DNA from: Whalleya microplaca
Lineage: Eukaryota; Ascomycota; Sordariomycetes; Xylariales; Xylariaceae
Assembly (NCBI GenBank): GCA_022497155.1
Contig: MU385757.1
Coordinates: 186,001-250,000, forward strand
DNA length: 64,000 nt
Direction: 5' to 3'
Part shown: positions 22,051 through 33,030 of the stretch, in pieces
Layout of the letters: each line of letters opens with the position of its first letter
How positions within the stretch are numbered: position 1 is the stretch's first letter
The notes under the pieces: generated by a model
The model's database searches: none
The model's input: only the letters and a program-made list of their open reading frames with translations
Told to the model about the DNA's origin: nothing
Translations under genes and position numbers: made by a program

Positions 22051-23169
22051 ATGCCTTTGGATAACGGAGAGGCCGCTACACGGTCCCTTGGAAACGCTAT
22101 TAACGCAGCTACAAGGCCGATACATACCAAACTCAACAAACTCATCATCTACCGGCTTCCCCTGGCGCTCCCTCCCCAGAGCGTAGATGCATCCAAGTAT
22201 GTGTCAGGGCTGCTACACATCACGCCCATCTACCTCACCTTCGAGTCGCTATGGCGGGAAATCCTAGACTCACCTGAATCCGCCGAGGACTCCAGCACAG
22301 AAGATACGCCCGTAAGGGACGCAAGTGACCGGGCCGACGACAAGCCAACGTCGGCGCCAACAGACATCCACTCAACCCCCGACGACCTGGACCCACCCCA
22401 CCACGCCGCCGTGTGCACACGCATACGCTCGCTCCTCTCGCACCTGCACATCGAGGGCCTCGAGCGCTCGGAGGCGCTGCAGCAGGACCTCGCGGCGCTG
22501 ACGGGGTGGTCGAACCGCACGCTGGTGGAGCAGCTGAACACGAACGCGGAGTCGGCGGTGCTCGGGGCCTTCCTGGCGCACACGAAGGCGTCCGTGGCCG
22601 CGAACCCGCACGTCCTGCTCGCGTACGCCTGGGTGCTGTACATGGCGCTGTTCTCGGGCGGGCGCTTTATCCGAGCGTCGCTCGAGCGCATCGAGGCGGC
22701 GTTCTGGACGCCTGCGTCGGCCTTCCCTTCTCCCACCAGCACCTCATCAACCAGCAACACGTCAAACCAGAAGGAAAGACAAAAGCCGCTCCCGCTCCGC
22801 TTCTTCCGCTTCGACACCACCTCCGACGACGGCGAGGCGCTGAAGGCGACGTTCAAGTCCCGCCTGGCGGAGTCCGAGGGCCTGCTGGCGCCGCGCGAGC
22901 GCGACGACGTCGTGCGCGAGGCCGCGCGCATCTTCGAGTTCATGGTGCGCGTCGTCGGCGAGCTGGACGAGGTCTGCGGCACGGACGAGGAGGCCGGGCG
23001 GCTGCTGCGCACGCGCTCCCGCGACAGCGTCACCGTCGAGCGCGAGCGGCGGCGGTGCGCGGCTGCTACGAGGAAGGTCAGGAGGGAAGGTGGAGGAGGT
23101 GGTGGTGGTGGGGGGGAGGGGAAGGAGGGGAAGGAGGGGAGTGAGGCGGGTTATGTGAGGTTTGGATAG
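22051..23169 (+). CDS. Heme-oxygenase-like protein
   Basis: A single exon of 372 residues starts at the ATG at 22051. Near the N terminus, TRPIHTKLNKLI matches the proximal-ligand helix of heme oxygenases, with His at residue 25. A later helix LYMALFSGGRFIRASL (SGG at 202-204) matches the distal helix LSGGQVLKKI of the family. Two disordered inserts, one acidic at about 75-120 and one Ser/Thr-rich at about 225-245, interrupt the fold, and the tail is poly-Gly. No C-terminal membrane anchor is visible, unlike yeast Hmx1. If active it would open heme to biliverdin, CO and iron; activity is inferred only from these two helices. Confidence 0.8.
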   Translation: MPLDNGEAATRSLGNAINAATRPIHTKLNKLIIYRLPLALPPQSVDASKYVSGLLHITPIYLTFESLWREILDSPESAEDSSTEDTPVRDASDRADDKPTSAPTDIHSTPDDLDPPHHAAVCTRIRSLLSHLHIEGLERSEALQQDLAALTGWSNRTLVEQLNTNAESAVLGAFLAHTKASVAANPHVLLAYAWVLYMALFSGGRFIRASLERIEAAFWTPASAFPSPTSTSSTSNTSNQKERQKPLPLRFFRFDTTSDDGEALKATFKSRLAESEGLLAPRERDDVVREAARIFEFMVRVVGELDEVCGTDEEAGRLLRTRSRDSVTVERERRRCAAATRKVRREGGGGGGGGGEGKEGKEGSEAGYVRFG

Positions 23170-24083
23170 GTTGGTAGCGGTTGGGGTCTGGGGGATGGGT
23201 CAGGGATGGGTTGAGTTGAGATGAGATGGGACGATTAGCCTAGAGGTACTTTGAATACCTACGATACCCTAAATTGAATTTATTATCTTGGATTCTCGGT
23301 GTCTTCGACGTCGTGATGCCGCAGGTTTTGGTATGAGTGCCGTTCTTCACTGAAGGGCCCTAGGCGTATACCCTATTTCTCTTCTGGGCTCACGATCTTC
23401 CTCAGGAGGCACGAAGAAGATGGTAGGACGACTGTTATAAAAACGACGCCGTGATTGCCGCACAGCAATTACACTTGATACATGCCGCTACAACGACGAA
23501 GTACGATGTTGTTTTTAAGACGTGTACTTGCTCATTAGTTCTTTTCTCCGCGGTGGCAACCCATCATCCATGCCTTCTCTCAAGGGCGTCTGTGGCCCCA
23601 GCGCTCATGATGTGCCACATCCACTTTCGAAACGATGGGGTTCTATTGTAAACGGCTTTCCATGAGTTTGTACTCAGGACAAAGTTCTGACAACTTCACC
23701 GACGTCGTCCAAGACGGGGAAATATCCCCGCAATCCCCGTTCTCCAACCACCTATCGGAGCTGGTGTACCGTAGCACCCTCAGGGGTTGCCCCCACGTAG
23801 TATGGGGGATGGGCTCTCCCCGCATTCGGGGCAATAGATAACCATGAACGGTACTTGGATGATCTCGAGTCAACGTCTGTTCGAGCCTTGTCAGGACGTC
23901 AGAGCTCGGTGTTATGGCCGAGAATGCCGGCCTTCTCCGCATGTCGTATGTCGTCGAGTTGGTGGGAGGCTTGGGGTTGCTTTCTTAACGTCGCATAGCT
24001 TGGGACAACTTCATCGCTATGTGTTACTAGCCAGCGCTGTTACAGGAAATTGAAAATTACCATTTGGTTTACGGAATCAAACG
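23170..24083. other. Intergenic region
   Basis: Nothing coding is visible in this 0.9 kb gap. Scattered short frames have no recognisable similarity. Confidence 0.4.
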
Positions 24084-26321
24084 ATGTCGCCCTTGAACAT
24101 CTCGAGCGCTCCAGAAGGGGGCGTGGACAACGAGTTGCCCAAAGACATGGAGATAAATCCATTGTCTATGGAGCATCACGATGACAGAAGCGCTTCGCTC
24201 AAGCCCAAAGGCGTTTCCACTCGTGATGTCGATGTTGGTATGGCCTTGTTCGACACGCCGGAACAGATCCATGAACCGCGAGATCCTGACGACGAGCGTA
24301 AGCTCGTACGGAAGATCGATCTTATGGTTCTGCCGTATCTGGCGGTTTGCTATGCCTTCTTCTACATCGATAAGACAACACTATCATATGCTGGTAAGCC
24401 GAGTCCAGTCCGGATGAGCTGAATTCTGATCGAGTCTCTAAACAATACCAGCAATTTTCGGAATACGGCAAGATCTGAATCTGCAAGGCTCGGATTACAA
24501 CTGGTTGAGCTCGGTGTTCTACTTTGGGTTCTTGTTCTGGGCATTTCCGACAAATTTTATGATGCAGCGATTTCCAATAGGTAAGCTTAATGTGATAGAG
24601 CAAAGACTTCGCTGATTGTTGACAAGGGAAATACTTGGGCGTGAACATCTTCCTTTGGGGTAAGTAGTCGATACAATCTGAGAGCAACGTTCTGACTTGG
24701 TTTAGGCTTCTTCTTAATGCTACAAGCTGCTACTAAGACTTTTGGTCAACTCCTTGCTCTGAGGTTCCTTGCTGGTGCTGCAGAAGCTTGTGCTGATCCG
24801 TCATTTATGTTAATTACATCTATGTGGGTAAGGATGAACATCCCAACCGCAAGCCTACGGCCCCTACTGACCTGATGTAAGTACACAAGAAGACAGCAGC
24901 CAGTACGGATGGGTTTATGGTATACAGCGAATGGGCTTGGGATTGCTCTTGGTGGACTGTGTGAGTAGCTTTCAGAGTCATTCTTTACCTCTCTATCTTG
25001 ATTCATGAACACAGACTCTTTCATATAGTATATCCAGGATCACATGTTATATCCCCTCAACTATTCACCAAATCGACCAGAAAGAGAAATGCTGACTTTG
25101 AATGCTATAGTGGGTTACGGTGAGATCTAGATCCCCAAGGATCTCATCTTTAGACTAATCACATTATCAGCGATCGGCAATATCAAAGGTGCTCTCCCAT
25201 CATGGAAGTACGAATTCATAATCATAGGGGCCCTCTGTTCTGCTTGGGGTATAGTTATGTTCATTTTTCTTCCGGACTCACCTGTGACTGCCAAAGGTCT
25301 TACCCTGGCCGAGAAACGTATGGCAGTCCAACGCCTGCGTGAGAACCAGACGGGAATCGAGAACAAACACCTCAAGATATACCAAGTCAAAGAGGCCTTT
25401 ATGGATATCAAGCTTTACCTCTTCTTTCTCCTTGGGATTGTCTGCAACGTACCGAACGGCGGCATTTCCAACTTCGGCACGCTGATCATTCAGGGGTTTG
25501 GGTTCAGTACACTGGTGACGACTTTGATGCAGATACCCTACGGTGTCCTGATTGCAATCAGTATACTCATCTGCGTTTATCTTAACGATCGTTTTGTCAA
25601 TCGTCGATGCGCCTTCATTCTCCTATTTTTGTGCCCCAATATCGCGGGGGCATTTGGGCTACGATACGTTGATACAAACCAACAAGTTGGTCGATTAATC
25701 TGCTATTATCTTACGGGCCCTTACAATGCTGCTTTTGTAATGGTACTTTCTCTTCAAACCGCCAATACCTCGGGCCATACTAAGAAAGTTGTTACAAACG
25801 CTGTCCTATTTCTTGGCTATTGCACTGGAAATGGTATGTACGATGGCCATAAAACTCAATTTCCTCCTATCCTTGAATTATTTTATTCATTCTATATCTT
25901 ACGATGTTGCTAACATGATTCAGTACGTATAAGACACCTCTGCCCTTGGTCTCTGTTTTACCTTTAACCTGCGTACCTGCTGTTGTTCCTACGATCGAAT
26001 ATCCCCCCCCCCCTCCAAGTTTTATGTGAGTCATCAGATGGCAAAGCTTTGGACTAACAATCCCTCTAGATTATCGGACCATTCTTCTATCTAAGCAGTC
26101 AGGCGCCATATTATGAGCTCGGCATTTGGTCAATGATCGTCTCGCATCTAATTGAAGCCTGCATAATCGTCTGCTTCTGGATCCTGCTGAGTCGTGAGAA
26201 TCGCTTGAGGGATAAAATGCAAGCGGCCATGGAAGGTGGACTTGAAGGCCGAGATCTGGATAGTACTGCCTTTGCCGATATGACGGACCGTGAGAACTTA
26301 AACTTCAGATATATCTACTAG
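24084..26321 (+). CDS. MFS transporter, allantoate permease (Dal5/Tna1-like) family
   Basis: I can join exons 24084-24393, 24452-24580, 24627-24659, 24706-24827, 24882-24960, 25111-25119 and 25171-25833 in phase. They encode the N-terminal DERKLVRKIDLMVLPYL block and TMs 1 to about 10 (YFGFLFWAFPTNFMMQRFPIG, RFLAGAAEACADPSFM and FIFLPDSPVTAKGLT are family hallmarks). The last exon, 26070-26321, encodes IIGPFFYLSSQAP and the typical end FADMTDRENLNFRYIY. The 9-base exon 25111-25119 completes a Gly-Tyr of TM5. The junction 25834-26069 does not keep the frame with any good donor and acceptor pair I can find, so the gene may be frameshifted or use an unusual splice. Intact relatives import ureides, nicotinate or other small organic acids at the plasma membrane. 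Confidence 0.8.
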
Positions 26322-27312
26322 AGAACTGGCATGAAACTATTTGAGGTAGCGGGGCTACTTGATAATATACGTGGCTAATCCAGGTAATTCATCACAGACA
26401 AGGCTGGGATCCCCTCAATAACTCTCTGGCTCTCGTGTCCAAGTGCCTATTTGATGACTGCTGACACTGCTTCAAAATACTTATCCAATCGTCATAAGCC
26501 ATTCCTCGCCACACCTACAATTAATAGGCATGCGCGCAGTTCTAAAAAGGAGATCTGTTGTATTGAAGTTGTGAGCAGGAATCAAAACTAAGCTAGTTAT
26601 GTGTTTAGGGGCTGGTTATACCCTAACAGAGCTCCGGCGTAACTATTAAGCGTTGAAAGCTGATCCCTGACCTTGTATGGACCCTTATATTATCCCCTGT
26701 AGCATTCCCTGAGCCTGAAGCTATGTCACTATTCCTATAAGACTCGCTTGAGACCTTTGGACACTAGGTGTAGCAAAGGACTGCATACCCAGGAGGTGCT
26801 TCTGGCTATGTAGCAGTAACTAGGCCATCACACTGAAATAGGGGGAGGGAATAAGGAAAGTAGCTCAATCAAGATCAATAAATAACTTGGGATATATATA
26901 TATAGACATAAAAGATACATCTTGATAACATAAGTGACTGTAAGTAATTTATCTATCATTACAATTACTATACTACCTATATTAGCAATGAATCAACATG
27001 TATGCTACAGACTATAGACAATGTAAATTGTGCAGTGTGTTTGTATTCAAGCCCACAAACTACGTGATACTTCAGGGGCTGCCAGTACAAAGTTGCAGAT
27101 TGGCACAATGAAAAAATAAAGGTTACAGAGGAATGCCAAACACTCTCAAATCCTAGGCTCTCAGTTGCCAAAACGTTGGTGTCACCTGCCGACAACCTCC
27201 CTAGCTCGCTTCGATTATCATCACTTTGCTTCCTTTTCGCATATTTTTGGGCCAACGAGGCATTATATCACTAATCTTGGGGCTAGCTCAAATATCTACG
27301 CAGAGGCCGTAC
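26322..27312. other. AT-rich intergenic region
   Basis: A 1 kb AT-rich gap with no supported gene. An AT dinucleotide run is at about 26890-26905. Confidence 0.45.
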
Positions 27313-28679
27313 ATGTCAGAACCGCAGGCTTACTGCCGTCCAGCGTGGGCGCGCATACCTTTCCCGTCGGGCTGGAGTAGCGACCGAGTCCAGACACTCA
27401 CTCCTGACGACTTCAGCCAGGTTCCAGAAGAAGTGCAATTGATCCAGCCTAACTGAATCGCACTCATGGTTATATCACTGACCACGTGATAAGGAACGCA
27501 AACGCCTTTGGGGCGCTATTCGTAAATTCCCCTTCTCCTCGGAGTACACGAAAATCAAAGAGCTCAATGCAGGTCTCTTGCAAGCTGATGAACGACTTCC
27601 CACGCCGCCAGCGTATGTGCCACCTGGGTGGACTGCTGAACAAGCAAGAGGCTTTGATTTGAACCTCGTCACGAAGCTGTCGGAAGAGGTACGTTTTGAG
27701 AGCTGTATACTAGCCAAAAGAAAACCTGTGAACTGAGCATGACTGTTGATAAAACAGGAACATCGACTCTGGGCAGCTGGAAAGGTAGCCGACGATGTCC
27801 GAAGGGCCCAAAAGCAGAACCAACTACCGGCCAGTGCTCCGGGTTACATTCCTGCTGGTTGGACAACAGAGCAGGCCACCTGTCCCGACTTCGAGTTGCT
27901 ATCGCGGCTCTCAAAACAGGTCAGTGAGCGCCTCGAGAATGCAAGATTCAGCCCGTTTCTCAACTTGGTCGCTCACCCAGATTGACAGGACCTTACAAGA
28001 TTCATGCAAGCCCGTAACGAAACCAACAAAATCTCGGCGGCTGCTCCAGCGCCTCTAAAGATGGATGCCGCTCCATCTCCCTTAGTCCAGACCCTCCAAC
28101 GAGCAGGCTTCCCGCCATGGGGATTTGTAATGGTCCGAACCTACTATGGTTCCGAAAGTCGCTGGGAAGAGTTTCAGAAGAAGCTCGATGCGATGTGCGA
28201 TGGGCAGCTCAATGACGAGACTGGGGACGGCCTTGAGAAGGTCCAGAAGGCCCTGGAATTCAAAATTATCGAAGATCCGCGACTTAAAGGCTCAGGTGTG
28301 GAAGATGCCAGAAGGTAGGTGATTATATCACGCATTTGGTCCGGTCTGCTCATGCTAACCCGAACTCAGACATTTTCATGTCGCTAAAGCAATGGGGGGT
28401 GTCGCTGTGGGCATGGATATTAGTGTTCTACTCGTGGGCGATGTTGGGGCAGTAGATTCAGTCCTTAACGATGACGCGACTGATGAAAGTGTGCCTTACA
28501 TTACTGCTGTCGACGTAACAGAGCCTGGTGAACTAGGAGGGTTTCCAGGTCACTTCAAAGTATCCATCGACTCCCTATTATGCGAACTTTACCCCAAAGT
28601 GTCTATGGGCCTAAGCCCACGATCTCTCTGGTCCATGATAGAAGAGGCGGATGGAATTTGGACAGGCGATGATACTTGA
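27313..28679 (+). CDS. Unknown protein with exon-encoded Gly-Trp repeats and a fungal C-terminal domain
   Basis: Five exons, 27313-27432, 27494-27688, 27758-27919, 27989-28314 and 28370-28679, give 370 residues in consistent phase. Exons 1 to 3 each end with a related module: a Pro-rich lead, x-P-x-GW-(T/S), x-E-Q or D-R, a Phe-rich segment, then an acidic or polar end just before the donor (IPFPSGWSSDRV, YVPPGWTAEQA, YIPAGWTTEQA). Exons 2 and 3 both begin Glu-x-(x)-Arg-Leu-Trp. The C-terminal half contains PPWGFVMVRTYYGSESRWEE, a motif I recall from fungal-only uncharacterised proteins. No signal peptide or membrane span is seen. The first donor is GTGCAA, a weak site, so exon 1 is the least sure part. 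Confidence 0.7.
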
Positions 28680-29675
28680 ATGATTATGTTCGTAAAAGAG
28701 GAAACTGCATGGAGGCTGCAACGGGGTACTATTCTCGACTTTGAACAAGTTGTGCACGCAGGACATGCTGTTTTATTCTCCCATATATGAAGCACTTTTA
28801 GATATCAAAACGCGTATCTTAACGATGATATACCCAACAGTAGGTTTACTTATACTGTGGCACCTTGTACTCCTTAGTAAGTAGACATACATTTCCTACG
28901 TTCAGAACCACTACACGGCCATTGAACATGGCACTGACCTCTCCAACGACGTTAACAGCGAAAGCCTCAGTACTTTCAAATTTTTTGAGAATTGTAAGAA
29001 ACTTGAAAGAAAGATGATTTACCAGACCGTCTAAATTAATTGAAAATTCAACAAAAACACTTGTACTCCTTCTCCCGACCCTCCTTTTAAGCTCCCCAAG
29101 TTACTGCCAGCGCCGTTGAAAAGAAACAAAGCCATTTGCAGTTCTCCGTATCGTTTGTCTCCTGTAAGTAGTAACTGGCAGCTGACCTGTTTACTGTCGG
29201 CGTCAGGGAGGCTTATTGTAATTGGGATTACACCTTATCGTGATACCCTCAATAAAACGGCGACTTGCATTTCTTGCTGAGAGGTACCGTGGTGTGGAAA
29301 TGTCTATTATTGGGTGGATTACTGTCGAAATAACGGCTAATACCATCAAATCAGGGTCACGTCTGAGGGTAGAGGTTAAGTAGTAGACTTTATCCGCTGT
29401 CGTATATCCTAGTCATTAGACTGCCTTCATTGACATAATCCGGTTGCGCTCGGACGATTTGTATAGAATGTCGTAAATTGAAATGAAGACGGCTAAATCA
29501 ACATGCGTTGTAAACGAATCTTGGTTTAATATATTTCCCCGCGTTCTATAACGTAGGAACGATAACCGATCCTACGCAGAGCCTCGCCCCCCTTGGCTAT
29601 ATGATGACTGGGTATTCCTCGAGGTGCGAAAATTGGTCTCTTGTGTTAAGCATCATCATTCCTACAACCATTAAA
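28680..29675. other. Intergenic region
   Basis: A 1 kb gap with no supported gene or repeat. The end (29600-29675) is the probable promoter and leader of the secreted protein gene. Confidence 0.45.
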
Positions 29676-30319
29676 ATGCATCTTTTACTGTTGCTCTCCG
29701 CCAGCGTCCTGGCGCCCACCATTGGCCTTGCTGCTCCAGTTGCACATGATGAAGCATTCAACAAAAGAGAGAACTTGTGCAATTTGGGGGCCCCTCCTGC
29801 TCTCTGTGAAGCAGACCCCACCGTAACCGTGGAAGAGACAGCGCAGAGAGCCTACGATTTCTATCGTGCCTTTGTAGTTGATGGGGATCCCAGGACGATG
29901 TTCTCCCTCATAGACTCAACTTATGAAGTCAGTCATCATCTTGATTGAAATTTACACTACAGGTTCTTAGATGCAAGCGAGCGTCAATATTATATGTACT
30001 AAATATTGGGCGCAATATAGCAACACCATCCAGGGTACGCGTCTGGGCCTAACAACATTTGGCCACTCTTCTGCAGCGGAAACAAGATAGGAAGCGAAGA
30101 AAGCACCGCGTGGTGCTTCGATGCTACCACGAACATGTCCTATGCGCAATACGCAACTACCGACAGGTGGCGCTGGGTCGATGGGTGTGTCCACGAACAC
30201 GTAGGTATCCTGAATCTTAGGTAGTCTTGCATCATTCTAACTACTCAATCTAGTGGGACCAGGGCGAGAGAATCCCAACAACTGGATGCTACGAATTGAG
30301 CCCTTCAGGATCATCTTAG
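29676..30319 (+). CDS. Small secreted SnoaL-like (NTF2 fold) protein
   Basis: Exons 29676-29927, 30021-30200 and 30254-30319 give 165 residues; both introns have good ends and phase 0 junctions. The N terminus is a signal peptide (MHLLLLLSASVLAPTIGLA). The mature part reads like a SnoaL-like domain: AYDFYRAFVVDGD, then across the first splice YEQHHPGYASG, then DRWRWVDGCVHEHWDQG across the second. These match the helix, the yxQHnP segment and the wRveDGkivEHWD strand of that family. Several Cys residues may form disulfides. The family includes cyclases, isomerases and non-catalytic binders, so the activity is open; an extracellular role is inferred. Confidence 0.8.
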
Positions 30320-30999
30320 TGGGATATTGGGCGATTCTGGAGCAAAATTTTGATTATGGGGATGGAGCCATGTCAAGTTAGATAAAGTAGGCTATAGACT
30401 GTGTGGGTGTTCTACCTACTAAGTGCTTGTAAACTTCAGGCTTAGCATCTGACTTCTTATATGACTTTATGGAGAAGGTTACATCTCTAACAGGAAAGTC
30501 TGGATACTTCGTCTTTCTATGTGAAAATAAAAAGGGGACAATATCATATGTCAAGCTTAAGCTTAAAAGCGTGTTTTATTGTAGCGGGGTTCGGGTTGAA
30601 TTGGAATGGGTTCACAGGTGTACTATAACTAGCTGGTTTTTCTCTCTCCTTCCACTTGCGAAGCTTTAAGTTTGAAATAATTATAATATTAAGCTATGTT
30701 CTTTCAGCTAAGATGACCTGCCATTGACTGTGATTAGGCATTCGCTAATTATAGGTACGGGATTCGGCTTTCGTAGACAGCTTGCCTTTTTTTCATCCAA
30801 TTAGCCCCTTTTCTATTTACAAAGGAATTCCACCATACCATGCGACATTGTATACCTATAAATATTCAAATATGGGGAGATAAGCAAAGAAGTATTTCAC
30901 ACGTCACACACTAAAACAGCGAGTAGGATAGGTTATGATATTTGCCCCCATAACTGAATCAAAAGTCTGTGATCCTATGTACTACAGAACCTCATTGCT
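30320..30999. other. Intergenic region
   Basis: AT-rich convergent gap. A short open frame at 30469-30669 has no features that support a gene. Confidence 0.45.
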
Positions 31000-32304
31000 T
31001 TACAACAGGCTTATTGACACAAATAAGCTTATCATTAGACATGCTAATCCACCCATTACTCTTGTCGCTGATGCGGTCACTACCGTAGCTGGGTCTGAGC
31101 TTGCCGATGATGAGGCAGCACTCGAGCCACTGGTAGTAACACTGGTTCCCGTAGTTGGCGCAACATCGGTACTTGAGGTGACCGGCACAGCAGTAGATGA
31201 AGCCCCGGTAGCAGCCGGCGTTGCAGTCGTAGCAGGCAAGGCTGTACCGGTAGTTAACGCTTCAGTGGTCGTGGTCGTGGTCCCTACGAGACCCCCGTCA
31301 AGAGGAGGCACGGCATACGGGGGATCGAAGAGCCCGAACCTGCCACAGGCGTTGCACGGGAGAGCCCAAGACTTGACGGCATCGGGGGCCAGAAGGATAG
31401 GATCACACCGTCCGTCGGGCGCCATCGTGGCTATTACTGATGGGTCCTCCGACTGGGGGCAATCGGTGCCCAGGTCACTCAGGGAGAGCTGTCGCGTGGC
31501 TTGCCCATCGGGGGCTATTGTTGATACCTCACCTAGGTCGAGAGCAAATATTGGACTCGACGCGGAGGGGCCGGTCCTGCCAAAGGTATTATAACCAAAT
31601 ATGGTGTTAATAACCATATATACTGATGGTGATGTACTAGTTCTCACGTTAGTGGATGGAAAAGTCCGAAAGTAAAATCTAGGAAATAGAAATGGGATGT
31701 TCATACAAAGTGTAGTCGATCGCCGTATCGATATATGTAGACGGGTAAGTATAGTCATTATTCGTGGGCCAGTAGAATAGGTTGACAGTTCCGGCGGAAC
31801 TTTCAAGTGTTTGGTTAGTGATTCGCGATTGCCAAATCGTTCTTGAGACGGACGAGCAACTTACATGCTGCATGTTGTCGGACATGATTCAAAGACCGGG
31901 CTGGCAGTGGTAGTATAGAAGGAGGACGGGGTGGGCAAAGTGACGGTCGATGGCACAGCAATTGTGGTAGTAGTGCTGTTTGAGCTGATTGTAGAGTATG
32001 AGGTAACCGGCTTAGATGTGATGATAGTAGATGGCACACTAGGAATAGTGGCACTACTACTAGTCGTGCAGTTTTCATAAATGATAGTTGATGTAGACTC
32101 AGTAATAACTGACGGTGATTTGCTAATAGTTGATCGGCTGCTTGATATATTGAAGTAGGGATAATGCTCATGACCAGCTTCATCGTGTTAGTCTCAGTAA
32201 CATCGGAATATTCCATAGATGTTGAACATACCACCACCGTACGAATATTTCACACCGAGCATTAGCAATCCCACTGGCGTCCATAACCCGTAAGCGAACA
32301 ACAT
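31000..32304 (-). CDS. Ser/Thr-rich GPI-anchored surface protein
   Basis: Exons 32304-32232, 32177-31865, 31799-31707 and 31636-31000 give 371 residues, with phase agreement at all three introns and CTAAC-type branch sites. The N terminus is hydrophobic (MLFAYGLWTPVGLLMLGV) and could be a signal peptide, though an odd one. A Ser/Thr-rich region follows, then a conserved extracellular domain (NLFYWPTNNDYTYPSTYIDT, DYTFTSPSVYM across a splice, FALDLGEVSTIAP, DLGTDCPQ, SWALPCNACGRFGLFDPPY). A second Ser/Thr/Ala-rich stalk ends in a hydrophobic tail (GGLACLMISLFVSISLL), as in GPI-anchored wall proteins. The core domain belongs to a fungal surface family of unknown function. Confidence 0.8.
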
Positions 32305-33030
32305 GACTGCAACAACAATTTGGACTTGAGCGAGTGAAATACAACGAGTGCAATTCGAGGATGGGCCTCGAACAATAAGAAAAAGTATAGCAAACTCGTA
32401 ACGTAAGAGACTTTTTTTTAAAAAAAAAACACACACACACACTCACAAAAAGAGGGCTGACGGCATGCAGTCTTATGAGATACAACATAACCTCTGTCGA
32501 TAAGTCTTCGGCTGCCCGGTGTTTCTGATCCTTGTTAGTAACTACGTGTCGATGCTGTCATGGTGATCAGTATCGTAGCCAAGGAGGAAATGAGATACAA
32601 CTTTGGCAACTTGGAACAACATAGTTGCACAGCATAATCAGGAACATTTTGAGTCGCCGCGTGGTATAGGCCTTGGTTGGCCAATGAGTGAGGTTAGTTT
32701 GAGCCAGGGGTCAGACTAGTCATGACGTCTGTCGCCCCTCTGAATGTTACTGTGACCCGGAGCTTAAGCTGCGGAGTGACAGGGGAATTGATAGGTCTAG
32801 ATCATGAATTGCCCCTGGATCATGAATTACCATACAATTTGGCCCTGTGGGAAAATGATGTAACCAAGTTATTTACCTCTACTTTATCTTTTTCTCTGTC
32901 TATTATATGTAGAGGTGCCGATTGTCGCTAGTTAATAATATTTATTGCATCAGCCGCACGTACTACCCTTGATAATTATAACTCTGGTGCAAATGCTTTT
33001 CCAAGATGTGCCATTTCCAGTCTCGTTAAG
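32305..33030. promoter_or_regulatory. Divergent intergenic region
   Basis: This separates two divergent surface-protein genes and should hold both promoters. An A-tract followed by an AC run lies at 32410-32442. Nothing coding is seen. Confidence 0.45.
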
